Position numbers and translations under genes: made by a program. A model generated the notes under the pieces. The model made no database searches. It had not been told where the DNA came from and saw only the letters and a list, made by a program, of their open reading frames with translations. Positions 1 to 11,998 of a stretch of DNA of 64,000 bases are shown one piece after another (the first letter of the stretch is position 1; each line of letters starts with the position of its first letter). Origin of the DNA: Dactylellina haptotyla (Eukaryota > Ascomycota > Orbiliomycetes > Orbiliales > Orbiliaceae); assembly GCA_031310005.1 (NCBI GenBank), contig CM062380.1:1860001-1924000 (forward strand), given 5' to 3'.

Positions 1-564
1 AATCGGCGAGTTGGAAATATCGGTGACCTGGTTTTCCTTGTCCTGTTCCTCGATTTCCTTGGTTTGGACGTGAACCCTCACAACTGGCTTCTCCTCAACT
101 TTCTCAATGTTGCTGGCATTTCCCGAATCTTCCAAGATTGCTGCCGGTGCTGCCTGGCGACGGCTTCCGAAAGGCGAGGGCCTGCCGGAAGCACCCCCAA
201 CGATCCAACCATTTCTGGTTGTAAGAGTTCCTTTAGACCTCTGCATATCCCGAACGCTCCCTCCAAAACGCCTGAAAGCTGATGCTGTATCGGACTGAAC
301 TCTTGTGATTGGCTCCATCGTGGGTTCCTCCTGCTCGGCGTTCACAGTGCCTTGCTCCGTAAAAGATGCCGAGAGTCGTTTCGTGGGGGCTTCGAAGTTT
401 GACCGGGTAGGAGTTTGGCGTCCATGCTTCACATCAGTCATATACTTGTCTGGGAGTCGGGATGAAGTCAGTAAGATGTGTGCTATGGGGTCCCGGGAAC
501 GCAGCTGATATATTTACGTACTTAGCTGCTCCTTTGTCATAAATGACGGGCGAACGCGGTCCAT
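1..564 (-). CDS. 5' part of an unrecognised, largely disordered protein (runs off the left edge)
   Basis: The frame begins at ATG 564 (MDRVRPSFMTKEQLNKYMTD...), is split by a 72-nt intron at 450-521 (donor GTACGT, branch TACTGAC, acceptor CCCAG) and stays open to base 1. The joined frame reads through without a stop, and the region on both sides of the intron is in phase, which is the main support for it being coding. About 160 residues are visible. They are rich in Ser, Thr, Arg and Glu with no membrane segment or recognisable domain, as expected for a nuclear or cytoskeletal regulatory protein, but that is only composition. A second in-frame ATG lies at 540. I do not recognise the family; the rest of the gene lies outside the window. 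The gene is divergent from the asparagine-synthetase-like gene at 1302. Confidence 0.6.
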
Positions 565-1301
565 CCTGGTGGTCTCAATTGCAACGCTCTCTGTTCCAGC
601 AAAGAAGTTTCGTCCACAGCCTCGACGTCGAAGAGTGTTATTATTATATGCGGAGACCGGTTAACGATTGGTAAAAGAAAGCGGCGGCGGCTGCTGTGTC
701 CGTGGCGAGCGAAAGAATGTTCGATTCACGACTTGGCGAGAGAGAGAGAGAATGGAATGCCAGCGTAATGGCGGGTGTTGTCCTGAGGCGGTGGATGGGA
801 TTACAGCAAGCACATGGGAAAGCGAACGCCAGAGGAAGAATTTGAGGAAGTTGGATATAATCGAATGGCTGTCAGATAATACCAGATACCAGAAGATACC
901 GCCAGGCCAGATAGTTACAGTAATATGTACTTGAGCACCTTCGATATTCGAACCGGGGCGCAAGTACCTTTAAAGCGCTCCGCCAGTTCGCAGGCTGACG
1001 GCCAAGCACGACGTTGGCGCCAGGCTGTTGTGTTGCGCGACGTAAACACACAACCCGTTTTGGGGACGTTGCCAGGACAGGCTGCCTGAAACCATCACAA
1101 CGGCACTTTGGTCTCCTCCTGTCGCTTGCCGTCCGATATCCGCACAGCATTTGATTATCCTCCGACTATCGAATCCGGGGCCGCTAACGTCAGGGGCCAG
1201 GGGCATTTTCAGGATATCATATCTGTCAGCATCATCGATTTTTTTCGTTATTGTATACTGTTTGGGAGGGGAGAGCTAGTTGGGTAGTTCTCGCGCTCCG
1301 C
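565..1301. other. divergent intergenic region
   Basis: About 740 bases between two divergent genes, so it should hold both promoters. Several short open frames on both strands overlap one another here and none continues into a neighbouring exon. A GA run (GAGAGAGAGAGA) sits near 741-752. Nothing else recognised. Confidence 0.5.
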
Positions 1302-3213
1302 ATGTGTGGGATCCTCTTCGAACTCTCACACGCCGCAGACTCTTCATCGCCCTCGGTCTCTGACGCTCTTGTCGACAATGTCGGACGGAGAGGCCCGGAC
1401 TCGCTCAGGACCGTGGAGGTCACCGTCAGCTCCTCCCTCCGGTTGAAATTCACTGCTTCCGTTCTCTCCCTTCGTGGCACGGCTGTCGTGCCCCAACCGC
1501 TTTCTTCACCAAGCTCGAACCGAGATGACGCGACGCAGCATGAAGCGCCTGAGTATGTGCTCTGCTGGAATGGTGAGGCGTGGCGGTTTGACGGTCAAGA
1601 ATTCCCAGCCGATGAGAACGACACACAACTCATATTTCAAAAACTGAGCTCGTGCGATGGCAGGGTTCAGGACGTCCTGCAGCTGGTTGAAGGCCCGTTT
1701 GCCTTTGTCTTTTACGATGGCCCCAGGAAACGAATCTGGTTCGGACGCGACTGGCTGGGGAGACGATCCCTCCTGTTCAAAAAGCCCACGCCCGCAAGCC
1801 CAGGTATCGTGATATGTAGTATATCAGGCACCGAGGAGACATCGCAGTGGGATGAGGTTGAAGCGGATGGGTTCTACTTCATTGATTTGGAAGAAATCGA
1901 AACCGGCCGTTCAGTGGATGGGCCTCAAAATCACACTCTCCACAAGGTTGCATTTGTAACTCAAATAGAATACAAGAGCATGGACCGTAAGAGTCCATGC
2001 ATGAAGCTACCCATTCCGCAATTATGCAAGACGGTACCGTCCTCGGAGTTATCATCTTTAACACCAGATTCTCCGTCCGTTACACGCCTGTATGGTCTTC
2101 TACATGACAGCCTACGTCTTCGAGTGCAGAACATCCCACTCCATTCAGTGCCGTCTGTCCCGGGCCATACTGGAAGCTCTCGACCTTCAAAGGTAGGGGT
2201 TCTGTTCTCCGGAGGCGTAGACTGCACGATGCTAGCGAGGATTGCCCATGATATACTCCCAATTGACGAACCAATAGAACTTCTCAACGTTGCATTCGAG
2301 AACAAGAGGGTTATAGATGCTGCCATAGCCGAAGCGAAGAAATCGAAGAAATTGAAAAAGGCCAAGTCATCAGAGGAAGCAGAACCGCGACCGGAGGATA
2401 CAAGTGAAGACGTGGCATCCGCCTCGAAATCTAAGCACAATATCTACGATATATGCCCGGATCGTCAGACTGGGCGGAAATCATGGCGAGAGTTGCAGCG
2501 TGTTTGCCCCAACAGGGATTGGAGATTTCAAGAAATAAACGTGCCGTATGAACAAGTTTTAAAGCACAAGCAGACTGTGATTGCTCTACTTCACCCGCAC
2601 GATACTGAGATGGATCTGTCCATTGGTCTGGCCTTCTACTTTGCATCACGACCCTTGGAGGCTGATTCTCCCAGAACATTGCTGTCCGGCCTAGGCGCCG
2701 ACGAGCTGTTCGGCGGCTATGCACGCCATGGGACAGCTTTCAACCGAGCTGGATACCCCAGCCTTATCGACGAGCTAGAGCTAGATATTACCCGCCTCGG
2801 AAAAAGGAACCTCGGCCGGGATGATCGGATTATTGCAAATTGGGGAAGGGAAGCTAGGTTTCCCTTCTTGGACGAACGTCTTCTCCGAGAAGTCATATCG
2901 TGGCCAGTTTCAGATAAATGCGGCTTCGGGGCCGTCGGAACAGATCAGGATTGGGATATCCTTGACAACGAGAAGAATGTGCTGAGGCTACTAGCCTGGA
3001 AACTGGGCATGAAAGACGTGGCTGGCGAGAAGAAGCGTGCGGTAAGACAATTGTGACTATCCATGGGGTTAACATGCTTATACTTTTCGCGACGACTTAC
3101 GGGTATTTTCCATCTGATAGATACAATTCGGGGCAAGAACTGCCAAGATGGAAGCTACGAAAGGTGGAAAGGTTAAAGGAACACAGAAGATATCCCTCAA
3201 GGATCCGTATTGA
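1302..3213 (+). CDS. asparagine synthetase domain protein, ASNSD1/YML096W type
   Basis: Two exons, 1302-3041 and 3121-3213, with an intron at 3042-3120 (GTAAGA...GATAG), encode about 610 aa. I start at ATG 1302 rather than the in-frame ATG 1251 because it gives MCGI, placing the class II glutamine amidotransferase nucleophile at Cys2. The glutaminase-type N-terminal domain is followed by the ATP-pyrophosphatase domain with the PP-loop LFSGGVDCT at about residues 301-309 and the synthetase signature SGLGADELFGGYARHG at about 462-477. A Lys-rich low-complexity insert lies near residue 350, common in this subfamily. Family knowledge: canonical asparagine synthetases make Asn from Asp, Gln and ATP; the ASNSD1/YML096W branch is divergent and its reaction is not settled. 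Probably cytosolic. The spliced C-terminus (IQFGARTAKM...KDPY) is conserved in character, supporting the intron. Full-length, nothing broken. Confidence 0.9.
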
Positions 3214-5426
3214 GGCTCCGATCGAATGAAAAGGTCAGTATCCATAGTTTTTCTGCGGCTGAAATATTTCCGTCGCCCCAGTGATGAAGTGGCTCCGTCA
3301 ACATACGGACGCTGCTGTTTCAGATACTTCTGAAGTTGCTTTTATGTAAGGCATATGACTCGTTACTTGAGGACGCTTTCTGGTTGATATCAATGAAAGC
3401 ACTGAATTGACATGCGGGAGTTTTCATCTGTTGTCTGTCTGAGAGCCGAGAGTGATGATTTTCTCAAACAATTTGCATAAAGGTTTACGTTGAAGCAAAT
3501 AAGGCAATTCTGAGGGGCCGTGCCATACATAAGTGGTATCGATAATTAGTTAGTTTCGTTATTATATGTTTTGTGACCACAATGCTGATGCGGACGAAAG
3601 GGTATGTCCAGGAGCACTGGTACTTCGGTTAACGGTGAACGCAAGGAAATGGTGCTGGTAAGGTGCGAAAGTGCGACGAAATTCGGACATGGCTTGCGGA
3701 CGACCCCGACTTGATCGTTATCTACCCGACCGACTTACGACGACTCCTCATCTACTTGAGCAGCTGGATCTTGAAACCGTTATCTTCTAGTCTTATATAT
3801 TTGTGTTGTACTCAAGCTTCTGGCCAATCAAGCCCGCAATTTAACTGGACATTGGTCTTGCGACCGCTCCAGACTATCCTTAGCTTCTTTTTGTGCACAA
3901 TAACAAGCTGATGACCGGGTTGAGAAAACCTCGCAGCGGACCTTGCATTGCAAGCGCCGACTCGCTGTTTGGCGACCATGTTCTTGGAATGCTTAAAAAC
4001 TAAGGGTGGCTATGCCAGGTGCACACTCCGCAACCAGCATCTGCTTGCCTGCAAGAGGAATTGACGGTATTCGATTAGAGCTCCAGACCAGTTATCCGAA
4101 GGCTTCTTACTGGGTCGCTTGCCATTACTCGATCTGCGAGACTGCACTATGAACGATGCCAATGCACACCACTGGCCATCGTCACCAAGCATCGGTGTGC
4201 CCTGTAAAATCTGCGATTTTTGCAGGAATGTCAATTGTGCTGGATGGTGATACCCAGCACGTATTCTGACAGCGTGTACACCACGAGCAAAACCCATCTT
4301 GACGTACTGGGTACTTCATTTACCTATCCACGGGTGAATTCGTGAATCTGGAAGGACGATGGCCAGCCGGGCGACCAGGCCGGGCGACCTGGGCGCTCGC
4401 TGCAAGACGGTGTTCATTTCGTCACAATCACGTTTAATGTTTCCCTTCGCGGGTTTTCTATGAAACCTGCCTGTTCTCCTGCATCGAAAATTTCTTTTAC
4501 ATATCTCCTTCTTGGCTCGCTCCGAAAACTCCTATATCGCATGTGCATTTCTCTCCTTCTTTTGCAGCGGACTTTAATTTTATCTTCTCTTCTTTTCTTC
4601 CCCGTCCTCCTCTGCCTTCTTCCCCTTCGAATCCTTCGAACCTGTCGTTTACTTAGGCATCTGTGCCTTGCCAATCGATTCATTATTACGTATTTCATCT
4701 TTCATTTACTGAGCGTTTGCCTCAGACACTCTAGTCACAAGAGAGCTCCATCCCTTGCAACCTTCGGCTTGGTTCACGTCCTCCGTGTCTTGGCGTTTAG
4801 CACTACCGCGCTGGCCTGGCCTGAGATTCACGTTCCAACAAAACGTTCACAAGATTGGGAAGAAAGCAAAAAGGTCCTCCCGGTACCAGAAACGTAGCAT
4901 CGCGACGCCGACTTGTCTGCTGCAATCTTGATTTTTAATCGGATCCCACACCGCACAGCCACTGCGGAAATCGCCCGAGTTTCTACTTGTGCAGAAGTGC
5001 GTAATTTTTGCCCGAACTTTTTCTTCTTTCTTTCAGTTCGGCTTCAGCAAAATTCTCGCACCCTTTTCCGTGCATATATCCGACCGGCTGAGGTGTCTCG
5101 GATTTAAAACCCACATTTTTAATAGCATTTGGGAACTATAATTCAAACGCAGTTGTCCGGCCCCAGGCGCTCTTTGACAACTTTAAACATATTTCTCTCC
5201 AACCAAACTTTTTATTTCCCATTCCTTGGAGGAAACAAAAAGGCGCTGGTCGATGTCAGTCCCTCGCCGCATCTACGTAATGAGCAGACGCCCTTTGAGC
5301 ATCTGCCATCAATAGACAAACCACCCCGGAACCATTGATTTTGGCTTTCGGACAGCTCCCTAACCAGACAGACACTCCGACACCCAATCCAAGGAGGCGG
5401 ACAAACGGCCTCCTACTCTCCTGAAA
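3214..5426. other. long intergenic region with the T/C-rich leader of the HMT1-like gene
   Basis: About 2.2 kb. One weak candidate gene on the minus strand (3993-4297) is listed separately. From about 4430 to 5400 the plus strand is rich in pyrimidine tracts (CTTCTTTCTTTC-like), which is the usual look of a fungal promoter plus 5' leader and suits the ABC transporter starting at 5427. A leucine-rich open frame at 4460-4897 is a by-product of these tracts. No RNA gene or repeat recognised. Confidence 0.5.
3993..4297 (-). CDS. possible small two-exon gene, about 80 aa, unrecognised
   Basis: A frame from ATG 4297 (MGFARGVHAVRIRAG...) runs to 4111, where a plausible 62-nt intron (4049-4110; donor GTAAGA, CTAAT-type branch, acceptor CTCTTGCAG) joins it in phase to 3993-4048, ending in TAA. 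The spliced product would be about 80 aa with no signal peptide or known domain. Support is only the open frame and the well-formed intron. It sits alone in a 2.2-kb intergenic region. It may equally be a chance frame or a degraded remnant. Confidence 0.22.
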
Positions 5427-8400
5427 ATGGCTTCGCAGGCGGCGCTAATCACGCTGCCCGTCAAGCTCGAGCAGCCGACATCGTCGACTCTATTGACAAC
5501 TCTGCACTATGTCTTCCCGGTCTTCCTGTTGTTCTTCTTCATCATATTTTTAGCGACATGGTCCGTATACACCTCGGAAACCACGGATCCAACCAAGGAA
5601 TCCATTTTGTTCGCGAGAAGGAAGAGCTCGATTAGTAAACCAAATGTTGCTTCTGGCCACGAGCTACGCAAGATCCCCAACAAGCCTCTGTTGAGCTCTT
5701 TTGCGCGCTCCATGTTCAATTGGGCACTCGTTGGCCTCACTCTCACCTACGTAAGCAGCATTTACTCTATTCTGCGTTTTCTTTCGAAATATCCCAGAAT
5801 TAATCTGCAGTGGCTAATTTTTAATCACCCGAACCGATCAGATTCTCGATGCCGCAAACCTGATCCTCCATGCGTTGGCGAAGAAGGGCTGGTGGGCCGG
5901 CCAGGACACCGTTGTATGTACAATTGGCCTCATTGTGTGGAGTTGATGTGCGCACGCGCTAACTGTCTGCAGATATACACGACGTCACTGATCTTCCTCT
6001 CGATTACCTTCCTCGCTAGCCAGCTTGAGAGCAAATATTACCCCGTCATGCCCCATGCGACCTCTTGGTTTATGATCCTCTGTGCCGAGATCACAATCCT
6101 CATCGAAGACTCCTCGCTACACACCCGATTTTCGGAATGGGACAAATGGCAGATAGCTTTGGCTACCGTCGCCGGGTTCAGGATCGTGTGGTTGGCGGGC
6201 ATGGTTGTCGTTTGGTTTCTTCTCTATGCTCGTGAAAAGCGAAAGCGGATCCAGCTTGAGAGTGACAGCGGCACCAGCTCCGAGACGTCTTCTTTGTTGG
6301 GATCCGATGATAGTAATGTTGAATACGGTACTACCCCACCACAGCAGAGCAATGGCGCCGCAGCGCCCCCGAGGTCGCCTGGTTGGGCCCGCAGGGACAA
6401 GAATCCCGAGGGTTCGTGGTGGGAGTATCTTAAGGGTTATAAGATGCTGTTCCCATACCTGTGGCCGAGCAAGGACCGAAAGCTCCAGTTCACCATGTGT
6501 ATTTGTATCTTGATTGTTATTGTCCAGAGATGGATTAACGTCAAGGTTCCTGATCAGTTGGGTCGCATCACCAAGATTCTCGGAAATGACAAGGCTGAAG
6601 AACGTAAGTCACACAAACTCTACCAATCTATATCAGGTTCATAACATTCAGCTGACCAAAATCGATAGGACGAATCCCATGGTTCGATATTTTCCTATAC
6701 CTCGTTTTTAGGTTCTTGCAAGGCAACATGGGTCTCCTCGGTGGAATAAGATCTATCCTTTGGATCCCAATCAGCCAATATTCGTACAGATCAATCTCCC
6801 AAGCTGCATTCGAGCACGTCCATTCTCTCTCCCTTGATTTCCACTTGGGAAAGAAGACCGGCGAGGTGTTGTCGGCTCTGTCGAAAGGCGCAGCCATCAA
6901 TAACTTTTTGGAAATGGTAACATTCCAAGTGCTGCCTATGCTTTTGGATTTGGGCGTCGCGGTCGTTTACTTTTCGACCAACTATGATGCTTACTATGCG
7001 CTGATCATCATTATTGTGACTGGTGCTTATCTCTATGTGACCGTGAGAATGGCCAGGTGGAGGTCTGATATCCGTCGAACAATGGTGAACAAGTCCAGAG
7101 AGGAAGATGCCGTTAAGTAAGTATAAACCAAGAAAAATGAAGGAGTGAGAACCGCGAAGTGCTAATCTGACAACTAGGAATGATTCCATGATCGCTTACG
7201 AGACCGTGAAATACTTCAACGCCGAAACATACGAGTTCAACCGATACAGAGAGGCGGTATCCGGGTTCCAAAATGCCGAATATAGGGTTTTGACATCTTT
7301 GAACATTATGAATGTAACCCAGAACCTTATATTCTCGTTGGGCCTCATCACCGCTTGCTACTTGAGTGCGTATCAGGTCACAACCGGCCAGGCCGATGTT
7401 GGCAAGTTTGTCACACTCTTGACCTATTTGGCACAATTGCAAGGCCCCTTGAACTTCTTCGGAACATTCTATCGAAGCATCCAAAGTTCCATGATCAACT
7501 CCGAGAGAATGCTTGAGTTGTTCAGAGAGAAACCGACAGTCATCGATGAGGATCAGGCTAAGCGCCTGTCTCAATGCGACGGCCATATCGCGTTTGACAA
7601 TGTCCACTTTGCGTATGACGAGCGAAAGCCAGCCCTACGCGGTCTATGCTTCGAAGCCGCCCCCGGAACCACGACCGCCTTTGTCGGAGAGAGTGGTGGA
7701 GGAAAGACCACCATTTTGAGGCTCATTTTTAGATTTTACAATGCATCTAGCGGTGCTGTCAAGATTGATGGTCGTGATGTCAGGGATTTCACTATCGAAA
7801 GTCTTCGAGAGAAGATTGGAGTCGTACCACAGGATACTGTCCTGTTCAACGAGACTTTGATGTACAATTTGAAATATGCGAACCCCGATGCTACCGATCA
7901 AGATGTTTATCGCGCTTGTCAAGCTGCCAGCATTCACGAAAAGATTTTGACCTTCCCGGATGGATATAACACCAAGGTCGGAGAGAGAGGATTACGTCTA
8001 TCTGGCGGAGAGAAACAAAGGGTTTGTCTACTATCGTATTTCAGTTCATGTTCAGGGTCAGCTAACTAGGTTTTAGGTTGCAATTGCTCGTACTATTATC
8101 AAAAACCCGAAGATTATTCTCTTGGATGAAGCTACCGCGTCGCTGGACACAGAGACCGAGCAGCACATCCAATCCGCGCTTAAGGAATTGACCGCTGGCC
8201 GAACTACTCTTGTTATTGCGTATGTCCCCTTTATCCCGGTTTCATTTTTTGAACAAATAATTTCTAATGAAATATATCTAGCCATCGTCTATCCACGATC
8301 AGAGATGCAAATCAAATTGTCGTTGTAGTTAATGGCCGCGTTGCCGAAGTGGGCACTCACGACGAACTACTTGCCCTCAGAGGAAAATACTCCTCGATGT

Positions 8401-8642
8401 GGTACCGTCAAATCCGCGCAGAAGAGAAGATGAAGAAGCTTCAAGCTGTGCATGATGACGATCCTTACTCTGGTGAGAATACACCGGGAACACGAACTCC
8501 GCTCATCACGGTATCCGATATGGAGCTGGAAGACCACCCAGGACCCGTAATTGGTACTAGTGGTGTCCCCATCCCTCCTAGCGGTGCCGCTGAAGGGCCA
8601 AAGTCTGGTGTTGGAAGTGACTTTCCACCAAGGTCTCTGTGA
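5427..8642 (+). CDS. hmt1: HMT1-like vacuolar half-size ABC transporter (ABCB6/HMT1 family)
   Basis: Seven exons with in-phase introns at 5751-5841, 5914-5972, 6604-6668, 7117-7177, 8022-8076 and 8220-8281 give 940 aa. The N-terminal part has about five hydrophobic helices (first at residues 26-50), the extra membrane domain typical of HMT1/ABCB6, then an acidic Ser-rich linker and a six-helix ABC membrane domain. The nucleotide-binding domain is complete: Walker [11 protein letters not shown] (about 659-668), signature LSGGEKQR (about 766-773), Walker [13 protein letters not shown] (about 783-794) and H-loop IAHRLST (about 821-827). Known role of S. pombe Hmt1: ATP-driven transport of phytochelatins and glutathione conjugates into the vacuole, giving cadmium tolerance. 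Order TM domain then NBD, and length, match the family. A Ser/Thr/Pro-rich tail of about 50 residues follows the NBD. Exact substrate is inferred. Confidence 0.93.
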
Positions 8643-9628
8643 AGAGGCTTTGCACTAGATATTATTATTCTCTTCTTGATATATTTATGATCCTTTGATC
8701 GATGAAGGTTTAGAGAAATACTAGACTAATATCAATCACCGTTGCTGGTGATCTTATCATCCTCGACCTTGGAATAATTAACCTGTTCTAGGGATGGGTT
8801 TTAAACCTTCTTGAATGAACACACATCCTTTTTTACATATTGTCCGATCCTCGAAGTGGCTGACTGTGTTTGAATGCTAATATAAAAGTGTTATTCTGCT
8901 TTCTTTTTCGCTAACCAGCAAAATTCGTTCATACGCCGGTTTCCAAGCCTTTTTAAAATGGAAACTTGGCTCGTCTAATAATAATCATTTATAGTACACC
9001 AAAAGTTTCTAGGTATAGACGCTTTTTGTTTTCGGGTTTTTGTTCGTTCCGTTCTTTTTTTTTTGATACGCCTACCGGTTATTTATAGACAGTTGGAAAC
9101 AATGTCTTTTCTTGACCCCCTCTGGTTGTAGAATATATGATTGAATGTGATGCTCTTTCTTCGTTTTCTCTATCTTTCTTTGGCTTTGTCTTCGAAGTTT
9201 CTCCGCGTTTTAAGCATATCATGTATTTGGAGCATTGGTCGTATCGTCATTGCGAGGCAGGTTTTTTGTATACCATATTTGAATATTTAGATAGTACAAT
9301 TGAAAAAATTAAAATACTAGCAAAACCAATCACGAGTAGTCTTATAAATCAGTGGAAGCGTTTGAATATCCGAGCCCGTTCTAGGCTGTTGGAACTTAGA
9401 CTAACGAGGCCTTAACCGAAATCTTATTACATATGCTCGGTGTTCCTTTTAAATTTCCACCAACCTCGATACTTATGACCATACCTCGACATCATATTCC
9501 GATAAAAGCTGAAGCAATGCAATAAAACTCAAACCAATTGACGTAATGACATATTCGGTATTGCTCAAGTCTCGTAACGATCTGGTATACCCCGATCGCG
9601 GATCCAACCGTCTTTGCCACCCGACACC
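8643..9628. other. intergenic region, A/T-rich
   Basis: About 990 bases holding the 3' end of the ABC transporter gene and the promoter of the AFG1-like gene. It is A/T-rich, with a T10 tract near 9054-9064. No gene, RNA or repeat recognised; a 92-codon frame at 9137-9415 has no features and starts inside A/T-rich sequence. Confidence 0.5.
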
Positions 9629-11630
9629 ATGAGAGTCTTCCCTCGGCTCTTCCATCCCATCCCTACGCTCCAACATATCCCAAAACAAAGTCTTGGACTG
9701 ACTGTTACCGACCCTCTACACATCTATCGAAACCTCGTGGCCACGGGAGTTCTCACGCCGGATCCAAACCAGCACCGCGCGGCTATCGTCGTTCAGGGTG
9801 TCTATGAACGACTGCTAGATTACAAGCCCGAACGCTATTCTGATCTAAAACAGAGACTAGATGCGGTAACGGCATCTCTGCGAGCTTTAGAAGCCGCTCA
9901 AAAAGCGGCTGCAGCAAGGGGGGATACTGGGAAAGATCGCCTGCGGAAGAAAACATGGAGGGACAGCACCTTTCTTCCGACGAGTTGGCAATCCCCTCAA
10001 GCGCAGAGTAAAGCTCTGATCCAGATCCTCTCCAAGGATGAAGATCTGTTGAATATACAATCTCCCAGAGGGTTATTACTTAGCGGGAATGTGGGATGTG
10101 GGAAATCAATGTTGGCGGATTTACTAGCGTCATCGTTACCATTTGCTACAAAGCAGCGTGTCCATTTTGATACATTTATGCTGTCTATTTATGCAAAGTT
10201 GGAGGACCACAGGCGCCAGTCTAATATGCAGGATACTTATTCCATTTTGCATGTAGCCAGGGAGCTTGCTTCGACTTCTACGATACTATTTTTGGATGAA
10301 TTCCAATTACCGGACAAAGCGGCCGGGAAGATTCTAAAGAGCCTATTCTGCAACTTTTTCATGTTGGGCGGAGTGCTGATTGCTACATCAAATAGATTGC
10401 CTGAGACACTGGTCGCGGCAGAATGGAGGAAAGAGGAATTTGGGATATTTGAAGAGGTTCTGAAAAGTCGTTGTGAGATCTGGGATATGAATAGCAATAT
10501 CGATTGGCGGCGGAGAGGTGAAGAAGGACGTATCGTGGCATTGCCGCTAGAAAACAAAGAGACAAAGGTAGTCACGGTGCCGAAATTTTATTATTTGAAC
10601 ACAGGCGATGTCGAAGAGGCTTGGGACGAAGCTGTTAAGAATGCTGCAGTCGGGACTGAAGCAGCTTGGGAAGCAAAATCACTTGTTGTTTATGGCCGCG
10701 AAATTCCCCTGAAGAGAACTAAAAACAACGCTGTGTTCTTCACCTTTGATGAGCTCTGCGTCAAGGTAAGTGAGACGGATTTTCCCTGAAGGTATAAAGG
10801 TACAAGGAGTGAGTTGACAAGATATACAGCTTCTCGGTCCTGCTGACTACATAACTATCGCCTCGAACTTTTCTACAATAATTGTTGATGAAGTCCCAGT
10901 ATTGACATCGAAATCACACCGTCATGAAGCGAGAAGATTTATCACTCTTTTAGATGCTATTTATGAGTGTCATTGCAAATTACTTATTAGAGCGGAAGTT
11001 CCAATCGAAGATCTTTTCTTTCCTGATGCTATCGAGAAGCCAGCCTCTGAATACGATGATTCACTTCACTCGGAAACATTTGCGGAAGCCCACCAGGACC
11101 TTACAGTTCCATTTAGACCAAATGTGTCTCTATACGAACAGATACTTGAAAATCCAGACGATCCTCTCACTTGGAAGAGAAAGAAATATGCAGTAGCAGA
11201 CCAGGATTCCGACTTTTCAGGTAAAGTCGACTTTAGAACGGTTGGGAAATATACCGGAGAGGATGAAAAATTCAGTTTCAAGCGTGCGGTCTCCCGTGTA
11301 TGGGAAGTCTGTGGTGACAAGTGGTGGAAAGCAATGGATCAATCGAGTAATAGTCATACCACAAGAAAGATTTCTCACAAGCCACTGCCAAAATCGCTGC
11401 GACGCTGGGAGGGTCGAATCTCTGCCGGGAAATCCGAGAACGATCCAAATGCAACTCCGTTGGAAAGTTATACGCCTCCGCGGCCGGGTGCCCCTCGGTT
11501 TATGCCTGTTCACATCTGGGGGGTTATCGATAACTGGGGCAAACGGGCGGGAAGATGGGGACGAGGTGTAAATGTCTATAAAGAGGACGACACGCGAGAT
11601 AAGGACTCGGCACCAAAGAGCGAGAAATGA
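9629..11630 (+). CDS. AFG1: AFG1-like mitochondrial AAA ATPase (LACE1/AFG1 family)
   Basis: Two exons, 9629-10765 and 10830-11630, joined across a 64-nt intron (GTAAGT...ATACAG) in phase 0, give 645 aa. The start is ATG 9629 (MRVFPRLFHPIP...), an Arg-containing N-terminus suited to mitochondrial import. The P-loop is GNVGCGKSM (about residues 153-161) and Walker B is ILFLDEFQL (about 219-227); the region after it, with SNRLPETLV, matches the AFG1 arrangement. The family (yeast Afg1, human AFG1L) lies in mitochondria and helps turnover of cytochrome c oxidase subunits and protein quality control. The spliced second exon restores the conserved segment around RRFITLLDAIYE, near-diagnostic for this family. 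The C-terminal 200 residues are more divergent and basic. No defects seen. Confidence 0.92.
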
Positions 11631-11998
11631 GGAATTTATAGCCTATCTGTACAAGATCCACGCCCCAAATCGCCAGATCACTCTGTATAAAACAGCGCAC
11701 AATCACTTGCAAAATCTTCGACCACGCGAGACTGTCTACACTGTTAAATAGGCTCAACATCGTGGGCTCTCAATATATCGTATAAGTCATTATGAGAGAA
11801 CAAGTCTCTGTAACTGCTAGACTTTGCCAGATTCCACCATGAAATTGGCAGGAGCGTATAAGAAGTAAAAGCGGGGGATCTGCTGTCGCGAGACAGTTGA
11901 TCTCCTCACCACACTACCTCCACAGCACGACGCTGATCCAACGTGATTTTTGACAAATTCACGTACCCAATCAAGCAATCCTTCGCATAACCCACAGG
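11631..11998. other. short intergenic region
   Basis: About 370 bases between two tandem plus-strand genes. It must contain the 3' end of the AFG1-like gene and the promoter of the secreted-protein gene. No distinct motif recognised. Confidence 0.4.

Noticed and set aside
930-1200. GGTTCGAATAT and GGATTCGATAGT on the minus strand, possible tRNA T-arms
   Set aside because: The flanking bases do not form cloverleaf stems in either case.
4460-4897. leucine-rich 145-codon frame that looks like a membrane protein
   Set aside because: The hydrophobicity comes from CTT/CTC/TTC runs of a pyrimidine-rich leader; no splice partner or conserved motif.
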